Source of the DNA: Papaver somniferum
Lineage: Eukaryota > Streptophyta > Magnoliopsida > Ranunculales > Papaveraceae
Reading direction: 5' to 3'
Length of the DNA: 64,000 nt
NCBI RefSeq assembly: GCF_003573695.1
Contig: NC_039358.1
Span: 13,640,637 to 13,704,636, forward strand
In this document: positions 22,931 to 35,073 of the stretch, piece by piece
Layout of the letters: each line of letters opens with the position of its first letter
Position numbering within the stretch: the stretch's first letter is position 1
The notes under the pieces: model-generated
The model's database searches: none
What the model was told of the DNA's origin: nothing
The model's input: only the letters and a program-made list of their open reading frames with translations
Program-made: the position numbers and the translations under genes

Positions 22931-23060
22931 ATTTATGAGTCATAATATTATAGTCAACAAAAGTTAAGAGCTAACAAAATTTAATTGTATGAATTATTGA
23001 ATCCAAGAGATTCCACAAGGCCAATCCACACAAAAATATTCCTTACTAAATGTCTTAACA

Positions 23061-23920
23061 TCATTTTTATTCAACGATAGATAAATGAGTCTACTGGTAT
23101 CAGGTTCAGTGGTTAACCATTTGACTGAGTAGCTAACCATGGTTTCATCATTTTTATGCAGCAAATAACCAAAACTTTGGAAGGTAAATATCGTAGAATG
23201 TGTAGGAGTTTTGATGTACTAGAGATCTTATTGTGTTATTGAATTCATAAGAACATAGAATGTAATATTTATTGTTGATTCCATACTGGGTTTTAATCTT
23301 TTTTGGATTATTCTTAAAGGGAAAAAATTCAACAAGGATTTGGAAATTTTTAATGCCTAGCTAACTATCCAGGGTGAATGAACTCAGATGGCGTAATTTT
23401 TTAATAACTCACATAGTTCAATGTTTTGGTGTTGCACAATCATTAAAATAAGGGATTCAGGAGTGCAGTATCATCTCAAATGACCCATAAGATACCATTG
23501 TAAACTATAAAACACTAAAACGTTTTTTTTTCTTTTTTTCTTTTTTAGAGTGTGAAACTTAATCATGATAAGAGGATGCAACTCTAACATATTCAGAAAG
23601 ATGTGAAAGTTTCAAGCACACTAGAAATAAATCATATATGGGTACATGAGAAAGAATTTGTAGACTGAAGACTGGAAATATCAATCAATTGTTTCTTCAT
23701 TTTTAATAAAGAGGGTAACACGATAAGTAATAAGTAGTGAATCTAATATTCAAATGCCGGAAAATGCATTTCAAATAAAAATTATGCCCATGCTGTTAAG
23801 CCCTAGTAATACTCATATAGTTGAGTTAATTAGCATCCATATTTACGTCAAAAGTTGTACTATTTTCCCTTTGTTTCAGGTTTTTTCCCATGTAGTTTTC
23901 CTAACAAGGTTTTAACGAGG
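23061..23920. repeat. Copy 2 of the direct duplication
   Basis: Second copy of the unit at 22062. It ends in TTTTCCTAACAAGGTTTTAACGAGGCAA-like sequence, a common signature near copia polypurine tracts. Whether the pair are LTRs or a segmental duplication is unresolved; no primer site was seen between them. Confidence 0.7.
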
Positions 23921-24900
23921 CAACATCTCGTTGACGTTTAATTTTCTTTCAAAATTTTGATATTTGCGCTCTTTTTCCTTCGTCCATTTTTTTTCTCATT
24001 GGGTTTTACTGGCAAGGTTTTAGCGAGGCAAATTTATTCAACATGGTGGTCATCCAAGGGGGAGTTGTATGGATTTTGGTTATTTGGTGGATTCCCACCA
24101 TTAACTAGGTCATTTTGTTAGACCACATCAATATAACCATCTCCAATGAATTTGGATATCATTCTCATCCATAGTATGACTATAAAATTTGTACACTATG
24201 GTACTGTAACTATGTATTGGAACTTTGTTGAAGAAATTACATTAACCACTTCTACAAATCATCTAAGCTAGTAATCCAATAAGCAAGTCCTTAGTGTATT
24301 TAAAGAAGCGTGAAGACTCGAGAACACTACCATTAGAAGACTAACACAAAAGAAGACTTCATCAAATGGGAAATTTCTCATAAAACCATTGCTCTCCAGC
24401 ATTCAAGAAATTTATTTATCGAAATTGCCTCAACTCGAAGATTTGCAAGCCAAGATTTAACTGAAGTACTTATCGGGGGGGAGGGATATCAAATTAGAAT
24501 GTATTTACTGGACTATCACGTAGTACCCTTTTTCCTTCATCAAGGTTTTTTCCATTGGGTTTTCCTTGTCAAGGTTTTAATGAGGCAAAATTTGCTTGTC
24601 CAAATTTTTTCTAATTTTTCTCAATTTGTACTATTTTCCCTTTGATTAGGTTTTTGCCTTGTGGAATTTCCTGACAAGGTTTTAACGAGGCAATTAGCTT
24701 AGACACAATGTCATCAGGGGGGTGTTATAAACGTGTAATTATGTTAAGAATATCTAAGGTAAATCTCGATTATTACTGGGATGCCCTTGTGTTTAGACCT
24801 ATAAATAGAGGCTCTAATGTTTGTCTATCGGATTGATTAATGAGAATTCTTTCTTTTTTTCCTCCCACTTTTATGTCTCTTTCTCTATTTCACAAGAAAT
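23921..24900 (+). mobile_element. Copia-type retrotransposon 3' debris
   Basis: Three degenerate repeats of the CCCATTGGGTTTT...AAGGTTTTAACGAGGCAA block occur, at about 23995-24030, 24545-24590 and 24640-24690. These are followed by AGGGGGG at 24717-24722 and TGTTATAAACG, which looks like a polypurine tract and LTR start. A second purine tract CCAAGGGGGAGT lies at 24056. The downstream block has TATAAATAGA near 24801-24810, like an LTR promoter. No coding domain remains. Confidence 0.55.
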
Positions 24901-25645
24901 ATCTTACTTTTTTTTTAATTATTTTATGACCGGAGATGGTATTACTTTATTAACGGAGGTAGTATAATTTGTTGGATTGGGCTTATCTTTGTAGTGAAAG
25001 ATGAAGAGTGTCATGTTGACCTGTTGTATCTATTGAGTAATGACTCGGGGTTAGAGCAGTTCCTATGGGATGAACAAACTCAGAGTTTTTTTATTTTTCT
25101 CCCACTATGGAATGAACAAACATGGAAAATGGATGTTCAAAACAACAGATTTGTTGATTTGAACATCGAGTCGGAAACAACAAGCGCGCGTCTGAGGTAA
25201 TGACGGGCATCATTACTACCAACGCTGGCGCTCGAAAGGAAAACACCAGCGTTAAAATATTGAACGCGCGTTTTTTACATATGGCGCCCGCGTCCGTGTT
25301 AAAGACGCCAGTGTCTGACCCAATGTCGGCTCAATCTGAACGGCTGGAAAAATCTTGTGATCCAACGACAACATTTTTTAAATCTATAAATACTCCTCAT
25401 TTGAACTCCAAATTCACACATTCTACACATTCTTCACTCTCAAAGCATCTACAAAAATTCCTCCCAGAGTTCGTGCTGTTTGATTCACTCAACAAGAGGA
25501 TTTCGCTATTTGCAGAGCCTTTGTTTTTCACACACAAGATGCTGTCACGAGTAATGTAGCTGAATCGACGATTACTTTCTGAGAGAAAGTTTACAGAACA
25601 TTCACCGCTGAAACGGGGAACATCCATGGGCGTGAATCTGGCGAA

Positions 25646-25888
25646 TTGCATCATCGTTTTAGTTTAATTAGTATGAATGTATTGGAGTTCATGGCTTTAC
25701 TGTTGGAGAATCACAAAAATAATCTCAACGTTAAAGCCGAACATGAAGTGGAACTCAGAACTCTTGCGACGTTGCCAGTAAGTCACGGGGGTCGTCCTTT
25801 CGACTTCAATGCTTGTTCCAGCATTCTTAGGTGGTCAACAAATACAATCCCCCACTCTAGAGCAATTCCACCACCCACCGAGAATTAG
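25646..25888 (+). CDS. Hypothetical protein segment in the putative element
   Basis: An open frame contains SLISMNVLEFMALLLENHKN followed by VELRTLATLP. The first part looks alpha-helical. The frame is open in phase with sequence upstream across the region starting near 25541, with stops, so it may be an exon or a decayed gene. Not recognised. Confidence 0.25.
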   Translation: MHHRFSLISMNVLEFMALLLENHKNNLNVKAEHEVELRTLATLPVSHGGRPFDFNACSSILRWSTNTIPHSRAIPPPTEN

Positions 25889-26097
25889 GACGCCCATGTA
25901 GTAGTTGTTTTAATCTAATATATTTATTTTATTTTCATGTATGATGTTTTTGTTCAATGCAGTACGTTTTTATTTATGATATTAATATTGATGGTGCAAT
26001 TTTTAATCCAGGAAAAATTTAAATTACTGACGTGCAAATACGAAGATAATCGTAATAACATAACACCATAGTGAATCGATTTGTCCTACAACTTCAA

Positions 26098-26612
26098 TCA
26101 ACCCACTCCACCAAAAAAACACCTGGGACATTCCCAGAAATGCCTTCCATATGTGTCTTCTTCAGATGAAGTCCGCAAATGCATAAAAGTCCTGCAACCG
26201 GGCTTTGAGCATGAACTGATTCTCTGTGGACAGTGTTTGTATTCGTGATCTCCATATCCACAATGCTTGCAGTGTAATAACTCCTTCTTCAATTTGGACT
26301 TAAGTTTGAAGTTTTTGCAGAGTGTTGCAATCTTTCTTCTTCTTCTTCTTCTTTTTTAATCTTCATAGCATCATCTAGCATATGTGGTTCCTCTGGAGAA
26401 ATGGGATCTTGACATTGCAAATACCTGAGCTTTTCCGGTTGTGATTCAATCACCATTCTGATGCGTGAACAACCTTCCCGCGGACACTTTGAATATATCC
26501 AAAGACATTGCATAAGACTGTGGTTATCCATGAAACATAATGGACAAACCTCTTTTGCTTCGATACATAATATTTGCTTCGCTTTGTCTTTAGAAAAGAT
26601 GGTGGATAATGA
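26098..26612 (-). pseudogene. Double CCHC zinc-knuckle protein, frameshifted
   Basis: The minus-strand frame 26289-26612 contains CPLCFMDNHSLMQC, and 26098-26292 contains CKHCGYGDHEYKHC. Both fit CX2CX4HX4C, the retroviral-type zinc knuckle that binds single-stranded nucleic acid. Each knuckle is followed by a further cysteine pair, CPREGC and CSKPGC, and the C-terminus GRHFWECPRCFFGG resembles a GRF-type zinc finger. The two halves are in different frames at about 26290, so there is either a frameshift or an unrecognised intron. No ATG precedes the first knuckle in frame except that of MDNHS. A glutamate run (from TTCTTC repeats) lies between. Function unknown; a transposon-encoded DNA-binding protein is plausible. 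Confidence 0.45.
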
Positions 26613-26662
26613 TCAAGAAATCGGTTGGTGTGGTTTAGAATAAAACCTAATGATGTATTTAT

Positions 26663-27037
26663 AATAAAAATGGGCGTTGGTATTTATAGTTTGATGTTAT
26701 TTGAAAGTTTAAATTATAATAAATTTCGCTTAATCTTAAGTGGAAATCTATTTTCATTCATTGATGCCAATTCTTTTACAAGATATAAACTTAGGCAATA
26801 ATAAAACTTACTAAAAACTACTTCAATAAAAATTAAGTACAAGTTTTGGCCTCCTGTTTATCTTTATTTGACGTATCTTCCATTCAACGCGCTCTTTCAC
26901 AGTTTCGCCTTTGTTTTTGAATTTTTTTGTTGTTAACTTTCAAAACTGTAACCCTTCCTTGCCTTTTAACGGAACATTTTCTAGGAGCAACTTCTAAAAC
27001 TTTTACTTCCCTCTTAATACCAACGCCCATTTTTATT
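26663..27037. repeat. Perfect 22-bp inverted repeat flanking 331 bp
   Basis: 26663-26684 and 27016-27037 are exact reverse complements, with core ATGGGCGTTGGTATT. The right arm lies 50 bp upstream of the STMP1-like start codon. It may be a small foldback or MITE, or paired promoter ends of a mobile element. Confidence 0.75.
26884..27030 (-). CDS. Small basic hypothetical protein (48 aa)
   Basis: An ATG at 27028-27030, inside the inverted-repeat arm, opens a 48-codon minus-strand frame rich in K and R (begins MGVGIKREVKVLEVAPRKC, stop at 26884-26886). It lies divergently to the STMP1-like gene. No family recognised; may be non-coding or part of the zinc-knuckle transcription unit. Confidence 0.25.
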   Translation of the reverse strand: MGVGIKREVKVLEVAPRKCSVKRQGRVTVLKVNNKKIQKQRRNCERAR

Positions 27038-27087
27038 TTTTCGGTGAAATCCCTAGTTTAATCAAGCAAGAATTTGCAGAAACAAAA

Positions 27088-27267
27088 ATGGGGATAATCA
27101 GCAGTGGATTTAAGTTCATACTTGGTACAGGATTTGGGATTTATATTGCTCAGAATTACAATGTTCCAAATATCAAAAAGCTTGCAAACACTGGGATTTT
27201 TATGGCTAAACATTTTGAAGAGAATTACAGGAAGCCAAAGAAGAGGGGAGAAGACGATGAATATTAG
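27088..27267 (+). CDS. STMP1-like short mitochondrial membrane protein (DUF4535)
   Basis: This is a single-exon 59-residue protein. Residues 5-22 form a hydrophobic segment (SGFKFILGTGFGIYIAQNY), followed by YNVPNIKKL and a basic then acidic tail (RKPKKRGEDDEY). The IAQNY-VPN signature and length match the DUF4535/STMP1 family of tiny inner-mitochondrial-membrane proteins conserved from animals to plants. In animals it associates with respiratory-chain complexes; in plants the role is little studied. The start ATG is the first in frame and has an A-rich context. It is intact, with no frameshift. The preceding inverted repeat arm lies about 50 bp upstream. Further 3' UTR exons may exist downstream of 27300. 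Confidence 0.85.
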   Translation: MGIISSGFKFILGTGFGIYIAQNYNVPNIKKLANTGIFMAKHFEENYRKPKKRGEDDEY

Positions 27268-29484
27268 TTTCAAGAGAGACAGATGGTTATAGAGAATCAA
27301 CAACTCAGGTTTTTGTTATTATTCTCCGTTTTATTTTGATTTTAATTTTGTTGGTTATGGTGAATAGTAGATTCAACTCAAAGATTATTGTTAAAGGGTA
27401 TATGAACAAGCTTTGAATTACTACTGACTCTGATTTTAATGGGAAATATGTTTTTTTTTATCAATTAATTAACGAATTTTGCTATTTTTAAGGTTTTTTT
27501 TCTTGTTCTCTGTGTGTATGTATGTGTGATTGTTTGATTTTATTTCTATTGAAGCTAAACTTAGTAAAATTGAGTTTTCCATAGACTTTGATTTGATAAA
27601 ATTGAGTCTGTTCCATGGTGAAAATTGCGTAGTTTGGTAATCCATTGGAGCAGACTGATCTTTGTGGTTATGCTTCAACTAAACATGAACTTTCATTGAA
27701 ATTTCCGTTGATGTTAAACCAATTTAGTACAATTGTGGGTGATCAGTAGGAAACTCTTTTTAATTTCAACTGCCAGATGAATATAACGGAAAAGTAAAGT
27801 TCAACTAATTTGATTGATGTCACAAGGAAGTACTCGTGTACATGCTCCAGTGTCGACAATACGACATTATCTTCACCGTTGATTCATGTTAGTGTTGAAC
27901 ACGGGGAAATTTGTAAGTACCAAATATCTACTTTTCGTTAAGAGTTGTGCCCCTTGATTCTTGAGCATTTGTCTTGGATCTCTTTTGAGCTATTAACCTT
28001 AGTATTTTGTACATTGCTTGCTTCAATTTTACTTTCAGCGGGGATCCACAGACCTTAATTTTCCAGTAACAGCTTTACCAGATCCTCTTCACCCCATTGT
28101 CAAGTCTTAAACGCCATAGATATTATTATTATTATTTATTTTTTTGTGTGGAATGTCTTCTAATCTCATGCCTATATGCTGAAGACATTCTAGTCCTTGG
28201 ACTGTTGCCATGGAGTTCTTAAAATATATTCTGCGAAGTTTTTGCAGCATAACAAGGTTGTTTGCAAAGGAAAATTTGCATTCTAGATGTTGTACCTTTA
28301 TACCCCTGCCCAGGTTTTTACATATGGTCTGCTAACCTTGTATACTTTTCAATTTGATCCTTATGCTTGCAAAAATCTTTAATTAGTCTTCAGCTTGGTT
28401 TTGTGCAATGATGAACAACATTTTGGTGTTTTGGAGCACCAACATCATATTGAGATTGTCATCAGTGGAAAAGGAGGGTAAGAGAATCTAAGTTTTTCTT
28501 CGGTTATTTATGTTCACTTTAAGCATCAAACATGTATATGTGCATCTGCATGTACAATGGAATGAAATATCTGGTACTACTTCCTTTAACACCGAGCAGG
28601 ATGACAGTGTTGTATTCGTTACTCACCCATCCAGTATAACTTATAATGCTGAGGAATTCACAACTCATTTGAAGATTGGAATTTCTGTGAATCCTAGTTA
28701 AACCACCTATTTATTGTGTGCATGTCTCTTACTCCATTTTACATGCTTTCTAATAACCTTCTCTTGAACACTCATACAGGGTTTTGATGGAAGGATTATA
28801 TGTTTTGTGTGCTAGAGCAGAAGTGACTTAGTCCTTTGTATTGTATATTCCAGCCTTTTCCTATGTTTTTGAAGTGATGTTTAACTGTTGTCAACAGATT
28901 GTTTACTTCATGTGAATTTATGCACAGGTATTGTTCAATTTTGGATCCGTTGAGTGGTTTGTATATCACTGTTTCGGAAAATCAGTTGCATTTTGGTCTG
29001 ATATAGCCTTGTTATAATCGAGACTAGCTGAGGATTAGCTAGGCAATTCGTGTATTCCGGTTTGTCTCAATTTCCTTTCCGATCTTGGTCATATTTTCTT
29101 TTGATCTTATAGTTAAAAATAAGTACTAAAAAGAAGAACTAACAAGAGCAAGATAGAAAAAGATAATGTTATCTGATCAAAAAGATGCTGTGATCTTAGT
29201 TTTAGCAGGTTATACTATGTTTGGGAATTTCCTGTTGTCTGTTAGCCCTTACCAGTGCCTATATTTGTGCCCCCGGGCTCAAGCCCAATTGACGTTGTCA
29301 TGGGTTCACAATCACAAATCTTGGTCTAACTCGTGTGGTTTCCATTTGTCTCCGAGTTACACAGAGACTCGTTTATTCTTTGTCCTATAGGTTAAAATCA
29401 GATGTGTGGGTAGAAGAATTGGTATTCTGATTTTGATTCCTTCCTTTGACATCATATGGTAAATTCTTTCTCACGTTCCTCAGG
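27268..29484. other. Intergenic or 3' UTR sequence
   Basis: T-rich plus-strand sequence with several GT/AG-like sites could include spliced 3' UTR of the STMP1-like gene. Short open frames (28510-28701, 29166-29390) show no family resemblance. Confidence 0.4.
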
Positions 29485-30550
29485 AGTCTACCTTAAGAGT
29501 GCAAACTTACCTCTAAAACATGGAATGAACTTCTCTCTCACAGGAAAGGTGGTGTTGGTCTGCTTTTCTCAATTGCATACAACTGGGATAGAAACGTTCA
29601 ACTTTATTATTGTGATTCTGACAAGATTAAAAGCAGCTAAGATTCCAGTAATGGTCACGAAGAGAAGATATTTTCGTTCGAAATTCTCTCAAAAATAAAA
29701 CATCCTGTCATGAATAAACGCGAGCATTACATAGATACCATGGTTGGTTCTTGCAATGGTTTGGTTTGGTCTGTTTCTCTACACCCCATCATGAGGTTAT
29801 TGATCCTGTCTATATTTGTAGTAATCCTTTCACTGGGGAATATTTTAACCTACCGAGATTAAACTGCCAAAAGGGTCTTGTAGTGAGTGGATTTGGGTAC
29901 CTTAATTCGACGAATTCTTACAAGGTTATTAGAGTTCACTACCCAAATCGATTCTGCTATTTTTGAACCACCATCTGTGGCATTTGTCCAGATATATACT
30001 CTTGGAGGTGGTAGTAGTGGTTGGAGAGACATTGGAGAACTCGACTACTTATTGTCCTTTGATGGTATTTTGGCGAATGGATCACTTCACTGGCTAGATA
30101 GCATGGACTAGAAGATTGTTGCTTTTGATTTGGCGGATGAAAATTTTCGATTGCTCCCAACTGTACCACCATGTTTTGATGGTAAGCGCACCTCCAAGTT
30201 GTTGGGAGGGAATTTATGTGTTATTCATCTGAGAGGTGAGAATGTCGATATATGGTCATTTAAAAATAAGAAGGATACCGTGTTTATTCACCAACTATGA
30301 CGACTATTAGGAGCCGATTGGCCTCACAAAGAGAAATGAAGTATTGCTGTGGTACAACTCCACGATTCTATGCCTTTATGACCCCAGAAGCGGAGTTTTA
30401 AATAAAATTATTGCTGGGGACTCTAAACTAGATAACTTTCAAGCAATTCCACACCGGAACAGCTTTGTTTCACTTGAAGCTCTAGGATTAAGCTCGAAGA
30501 AAACTGAAGATAAGAAGAAGAAACGCATGCTGGCACGGGAGCAAAACTAG
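29485..30550 (+). pseudogene. F-box-associated (FBA) domain pseudogene
   Basis: Fragments in several frames line up as an F-box/FBA protein. The F-box end is TSKTWNELLSHRKG (near 29508-29550). Then come YNWDRNVQLYYCDSD, KIKHPVMNKREHYIDT, GSCNGLVW, a PVYICSNPFTGEYFNLPRL block (29800-29860) and later LADENFRLLPTVPPC, followed by RGENVDIWSFK. Such proteins are substrate receptors of SCF ubiquitin ligases. At least three frameshifts and several stops (for example after KIKSS, near 29640, and at 30110) interrupt it, and the F-box N-terminus is lacking. The last frame 30344-30550 retains the LYDPRSGVLNKI kelch-like end. Decayed beyond function. Confidence 0.75.
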
Positions 30551-30750
30551 TAACTTAAACACAACAATCGTAAACTTTAAACAACTTCTTATATATCCTT
30601 ACTGAATCAAAATGTGTGTCACCAATTATGCCATTCTCTTGATGATGATAAACAAAAGAAAGATTTATACTAATCACAATTGCCATAGCAGTAAAATGAA
30701 AACAAGCAAACAACATATAAAACAGATTTGAGTAACCCATTTGTGATCCT

Positions 30751-31908
<1,158 letters not shown>

Positions 31909-32028
31909 GTTAATCAACTCGCTGTCTGTGCTCTAAATTCTCAAACTAGCTCTAGGTTTATACAATTATAACTATGCTTGATTGTATTGTATTGTTCGTG
32001 TATATTACTTATCAGCTAAAGTGGCATT

Positions 32029-32040
32029 GGTATTTATAGC
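32029..32040 (-). promoter_or_regulatory. TATA box of the peroxidase gene
   Basis: GCTATAAATACC on the minus strand lies about 120 bp upstream of the start codon, a plausible TATA position given a short 5' UTR. Confidence 0.55.
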
Positions 32041-32749
32041 TTGCCAGGATACTGATTTTAGGAGCATGCATAAATGCATTACAATAGTGTTGAGAGAGTA
32101 GGTTTTGAAGTCAAAGCTTTGCCACAAACCCCCCATAATAGAATAACCAAGGATGGCTATGAGCTTTGTTCTTGGATTATAGCTCGTAACAATTAATATA
32201 TTTATTGATTTAATTTGCGTATAAATATTATTTTTGATTATTCAGCCTAATAATTCGCAAATACGCCAAACTCCATATACTGTATCTGGCTAAGCAAGAA
32301 GGTAGGAAGACAGTTTTATGAAAAAGATAAATATACCGTATATAATTATGCGACAGATTTGAACCTGCAGTCTTCCACAGCGGCTACCTAGCTAGTTTGA
32401 AACGTTACTGTGCGATATAAACACATGTTTAATCAGCTTGCTGCAAGTGGCAAGTTTGCATGCTTCATTTTTCATTATTTACATACTGCTTCCGGGATGA
32501 AAACTCTTTTTTTCTTCTTCTTTTCCTTATCGGTCAGTTGGACTTTTTAGGCCTAATTCTGTCACTCTTGGGCCTAAGCTAAGATCGGTTCTCTGTATCA
32601 CTGTATGTATTACACTCGTAGTTTTTTCTTTTTTAAATGAACATGTGCTTATTGATGAAAGACCTAGTGAACTTGTTGGTGCTTATGTAGAGTGTGTTTG
32701 GGATGCTATTAAAATGGAAGATGATACCATCAATAGATTCAGAAGGCTG
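32041..32749. other. Peroxidase upstream region
   Basis: AT-rich. A short plus-strand frame at 32645-32830 (VWDAIKMEDDTINRFRR) runs into the left end of segment 2. It is not recognised and may be chance. Confidence 0.35.
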
Positions 32750-35073
32750 TTTCTAGGCATATCAAGTGAAGACAAAAAGGAATGTCAAATAACAAAATCA
32801 GAAAGTCCCTTAACCAAAAAAGATTTATAATGACAAATCTGTCCTTTATGTATTAGTGTTAATAATCTGGATTAATGATTAAAATTTTTGTTTAGTGATT
32901 AAGATAATTTTCAGAATTATAAGGTTTGTTTGTGTAGATGATAAATTTTGGGGGAAATTTTTTTTTTATTGAGAAGGAGAAAGTGAGAAAATTTTTTTTT
33001 TGATTCAATGGAGGATGAGGAGGGTCATTCTTCGTACAAAAAACCTAGGAAAATACATATCAAGTACAACAATAATTCCCAAATGGCTGAATGATTTTAC
33101 ACAAACTCAAACTCAAGAACAAACTCAAGGTGATAATTTTTATGAGCCAAATCTATATGATGAAGACATTGATGAGGAACCCAATGCTTCTAGTACACAG
33201 GTACACTTCTATACTATGCTTAATCTCACTTTTATAGATCGAAACTATCAAAAGTTTTTATTTTTTCATTGAGGTTTAGCGAACCATGAAGAGGTTCGGC
33301 TTACATCTATGAGCCGAACCAATCCCTTGATGAACATATCGGCTAGCTGAAACTGTTTAGGTATGCGCCGAACATATATTTTCCACTTCCAACCCATTTG
33401 CTAGACACTAGTTCGGCTTGTATAAAATTTTCCTAGAAATCCGAACCTATTCCTGGGAGTTCTGGAATAAAAAATGTTAATGGTTCGGCTTATATAATGA
33501 AAATCGTATGAGCCGAAAGTACCGGTAAAAATCGTTTGGTACAAAATTTGTTGATTGTTCGGCACATATTTAAGATATCGTATAAGACGAACCTATTCCC
33601 GAGAGTTCTGGAATAAAAAATGTTAATGGTTTGGCTTATATAATGAAAATCGTATGAGACGAACATATCGGTAAAAATCGTTTGGTACAAAATTTGTTGA
33701 TTGTTTGGCACATATTTAGAATATCGTATAAGCCGAAACCTATGTATGTACAAGATTCGGCACATTCTATGATCACCGTATAAGCCGAATCTAACTATTA
33801 ATTTTTCCTTTGTTGTATTGAACCTTGTGATATTCTTTGTAGATCATGTTTGCAGGACCTGTACCGATGGAAAATCAACCTGATCCAGTAGAAGTAATTC
33901 ACGAAGATACTAAGGATCTCATTATATTCATATTATTTCAATAGTTCCTTCTTTTTCTTTACTCGTGTCTCCACCGGTAGTTTAGCAATATTCTCTAATT
34001 TTTTCATCTTAAGTGGTTGAATTAACGGTTGTCATTTTTAATCTCACTTTTGTATACACGAGTAAAGAAAAAGCTTGTATTTGATTCAATGGATGAGGAG
34101 GGTACACTTCTATCTTATGTTTAATCTCACTTTTGTAGCTTAAGTAGCTCTAGTTCGGCTTGTTTAAAAATGTCATAATGAGCCGAACCTAATCATGTAT
34201 GATCTGGAAGAAAAATTATGTGAGGTTCGGGTTATATTGAGAAAATCGTAAGCGCCGAACCTTTTGGTAGTACATGGTTCAGCTATTTACATAATTATTA
34301 TATAAGCCGAACCTGATCATTTATATTCCTGATAATTGTTGGGGTAAGAGTTTTGTATTGGTTCGGTACATAATTTGAATATCTTAATAGCCGAACCTCG
34401 TAAATGTGCTAGGTTCTGCACATATTATGATTATCGAATGCGCCGAACCCCTATGCATCTCTATCTGTGACTAGGTTCGGCTTGAAATTTCATGAAATTT
34501 CATGCCGAACTGTTCATATACACTTACAGGAAGCTTTTGTGAAGAACAGTTCGGCTAAAAACACAACTCAATTTTGAGCCGAACCCAACATCTTAACCGT
34601 CATTTAATCGATGAAAAACAGCAAATAGGAAATTGAGTTTGTAAAACTTACTTTCTTATCCTCATTTCGGGGTTCGAGATGCAGTCGGTTCAATTTATGG
34701 TTCAATTGGTGGTTGATTTTCAGTTTCTACACCTTCATTTTCAATTGGTTCTTCTTCTTCAATTGATGGATTAGAAGACGATTTAGTTTGCCTAGTCCCT
34801 GCTTTTCTTTGTACGAGTCATTATGTAGTTGAGTTTAATCGACGATCAAATTTTACGAATCGAGAATTAATCACGGTGATGAATTTTTTTTCGCGGAAGA
34901 GGAAGAGTTCGGCTAGAGGAGGAAGAAGAAGAGATGTTCAGGAAACTGATTTTGATTTTTTAGAAAACTGATTTTATATTTTTGTATTAAGGATATATAG
35001 GTAATTGAACTACCCATAGGGTACCCCTTATAAGGTCACCCAAAAAAGGACTATTGTTTTTTATGCCTAGAAA
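32750..35073. mobile_element. Transposon-like segment 2 with GTTCGGCT inverted-motif array
   Basis: An exact 12-bp inverted pair TTTCTAGGCATA lies at 32750-32761 and 35062-35073, within a longer imperfect inverted match. Inside, at 33271-34584, about 15 units each contain GGTTCGGCT followed 10-30 bp later by AGCCGAACC; spacers are AT-rich. Plus-strand exon-like sequence starts at 33009 (MEDEEGHSSYKKPRK, frameshift, then acidic, ending before a GTACAC donor-like site). Minus-strand exon-like sequence starts near 34821 (MTRTKKS, frameshift, then EEEEPIENEG). The string GATTCAATGGATGAGGAGGG recurs near 34083. No transposase recognised. Confidence 0.5.
33457..33748. repeat. 146-bp tandem duplication within the array
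   Basis: GAGTTCTGGAATAAAAAATG at 33457 recurs at 33603, and the following two inverted-motif units are duplicated with a few substitutions, some of which weaken the motif (GGTTTGGCT). This shows how the array grows by unit duplication. Confidence 0.8.

Larger units (their letters stand above)
25200..26690. mobile_element. Probable DNA transposon remnant with convergent genes
   Basis: The left side has GC-rich inverted strings (CAACGCTGGCG ... CACCAGCGTT, 25218-25255) and a plus-strand TATA-like CTATAAATACTCC at 25384-25396. The right side has the inverse arrangement (GGTATTTATAG at 26680). In between, an unassigned plus-strand frame (25646-25888) converges on a minus-strand zinc-knuckle gene (26098-26610). 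The same architecture is seen in the Harbinger-like element at 39703-41327. Ends and target duplication were not resolved. Confidence 0.35.

Noticed and set aside
25200..25559. A 119-codon plus-strand frame
   Set aside because: It spans a TATA-like box and GC-rich inverted repeats, so is more likely promoter and element end than coding.
33271..34584. CRISPR-like reading of the regularly spaced repeats
   Set aside because: Repeats are 8-9 bp, alternate in orientation, have unequal spacers and lie in plant DNA; there are no cas genes.
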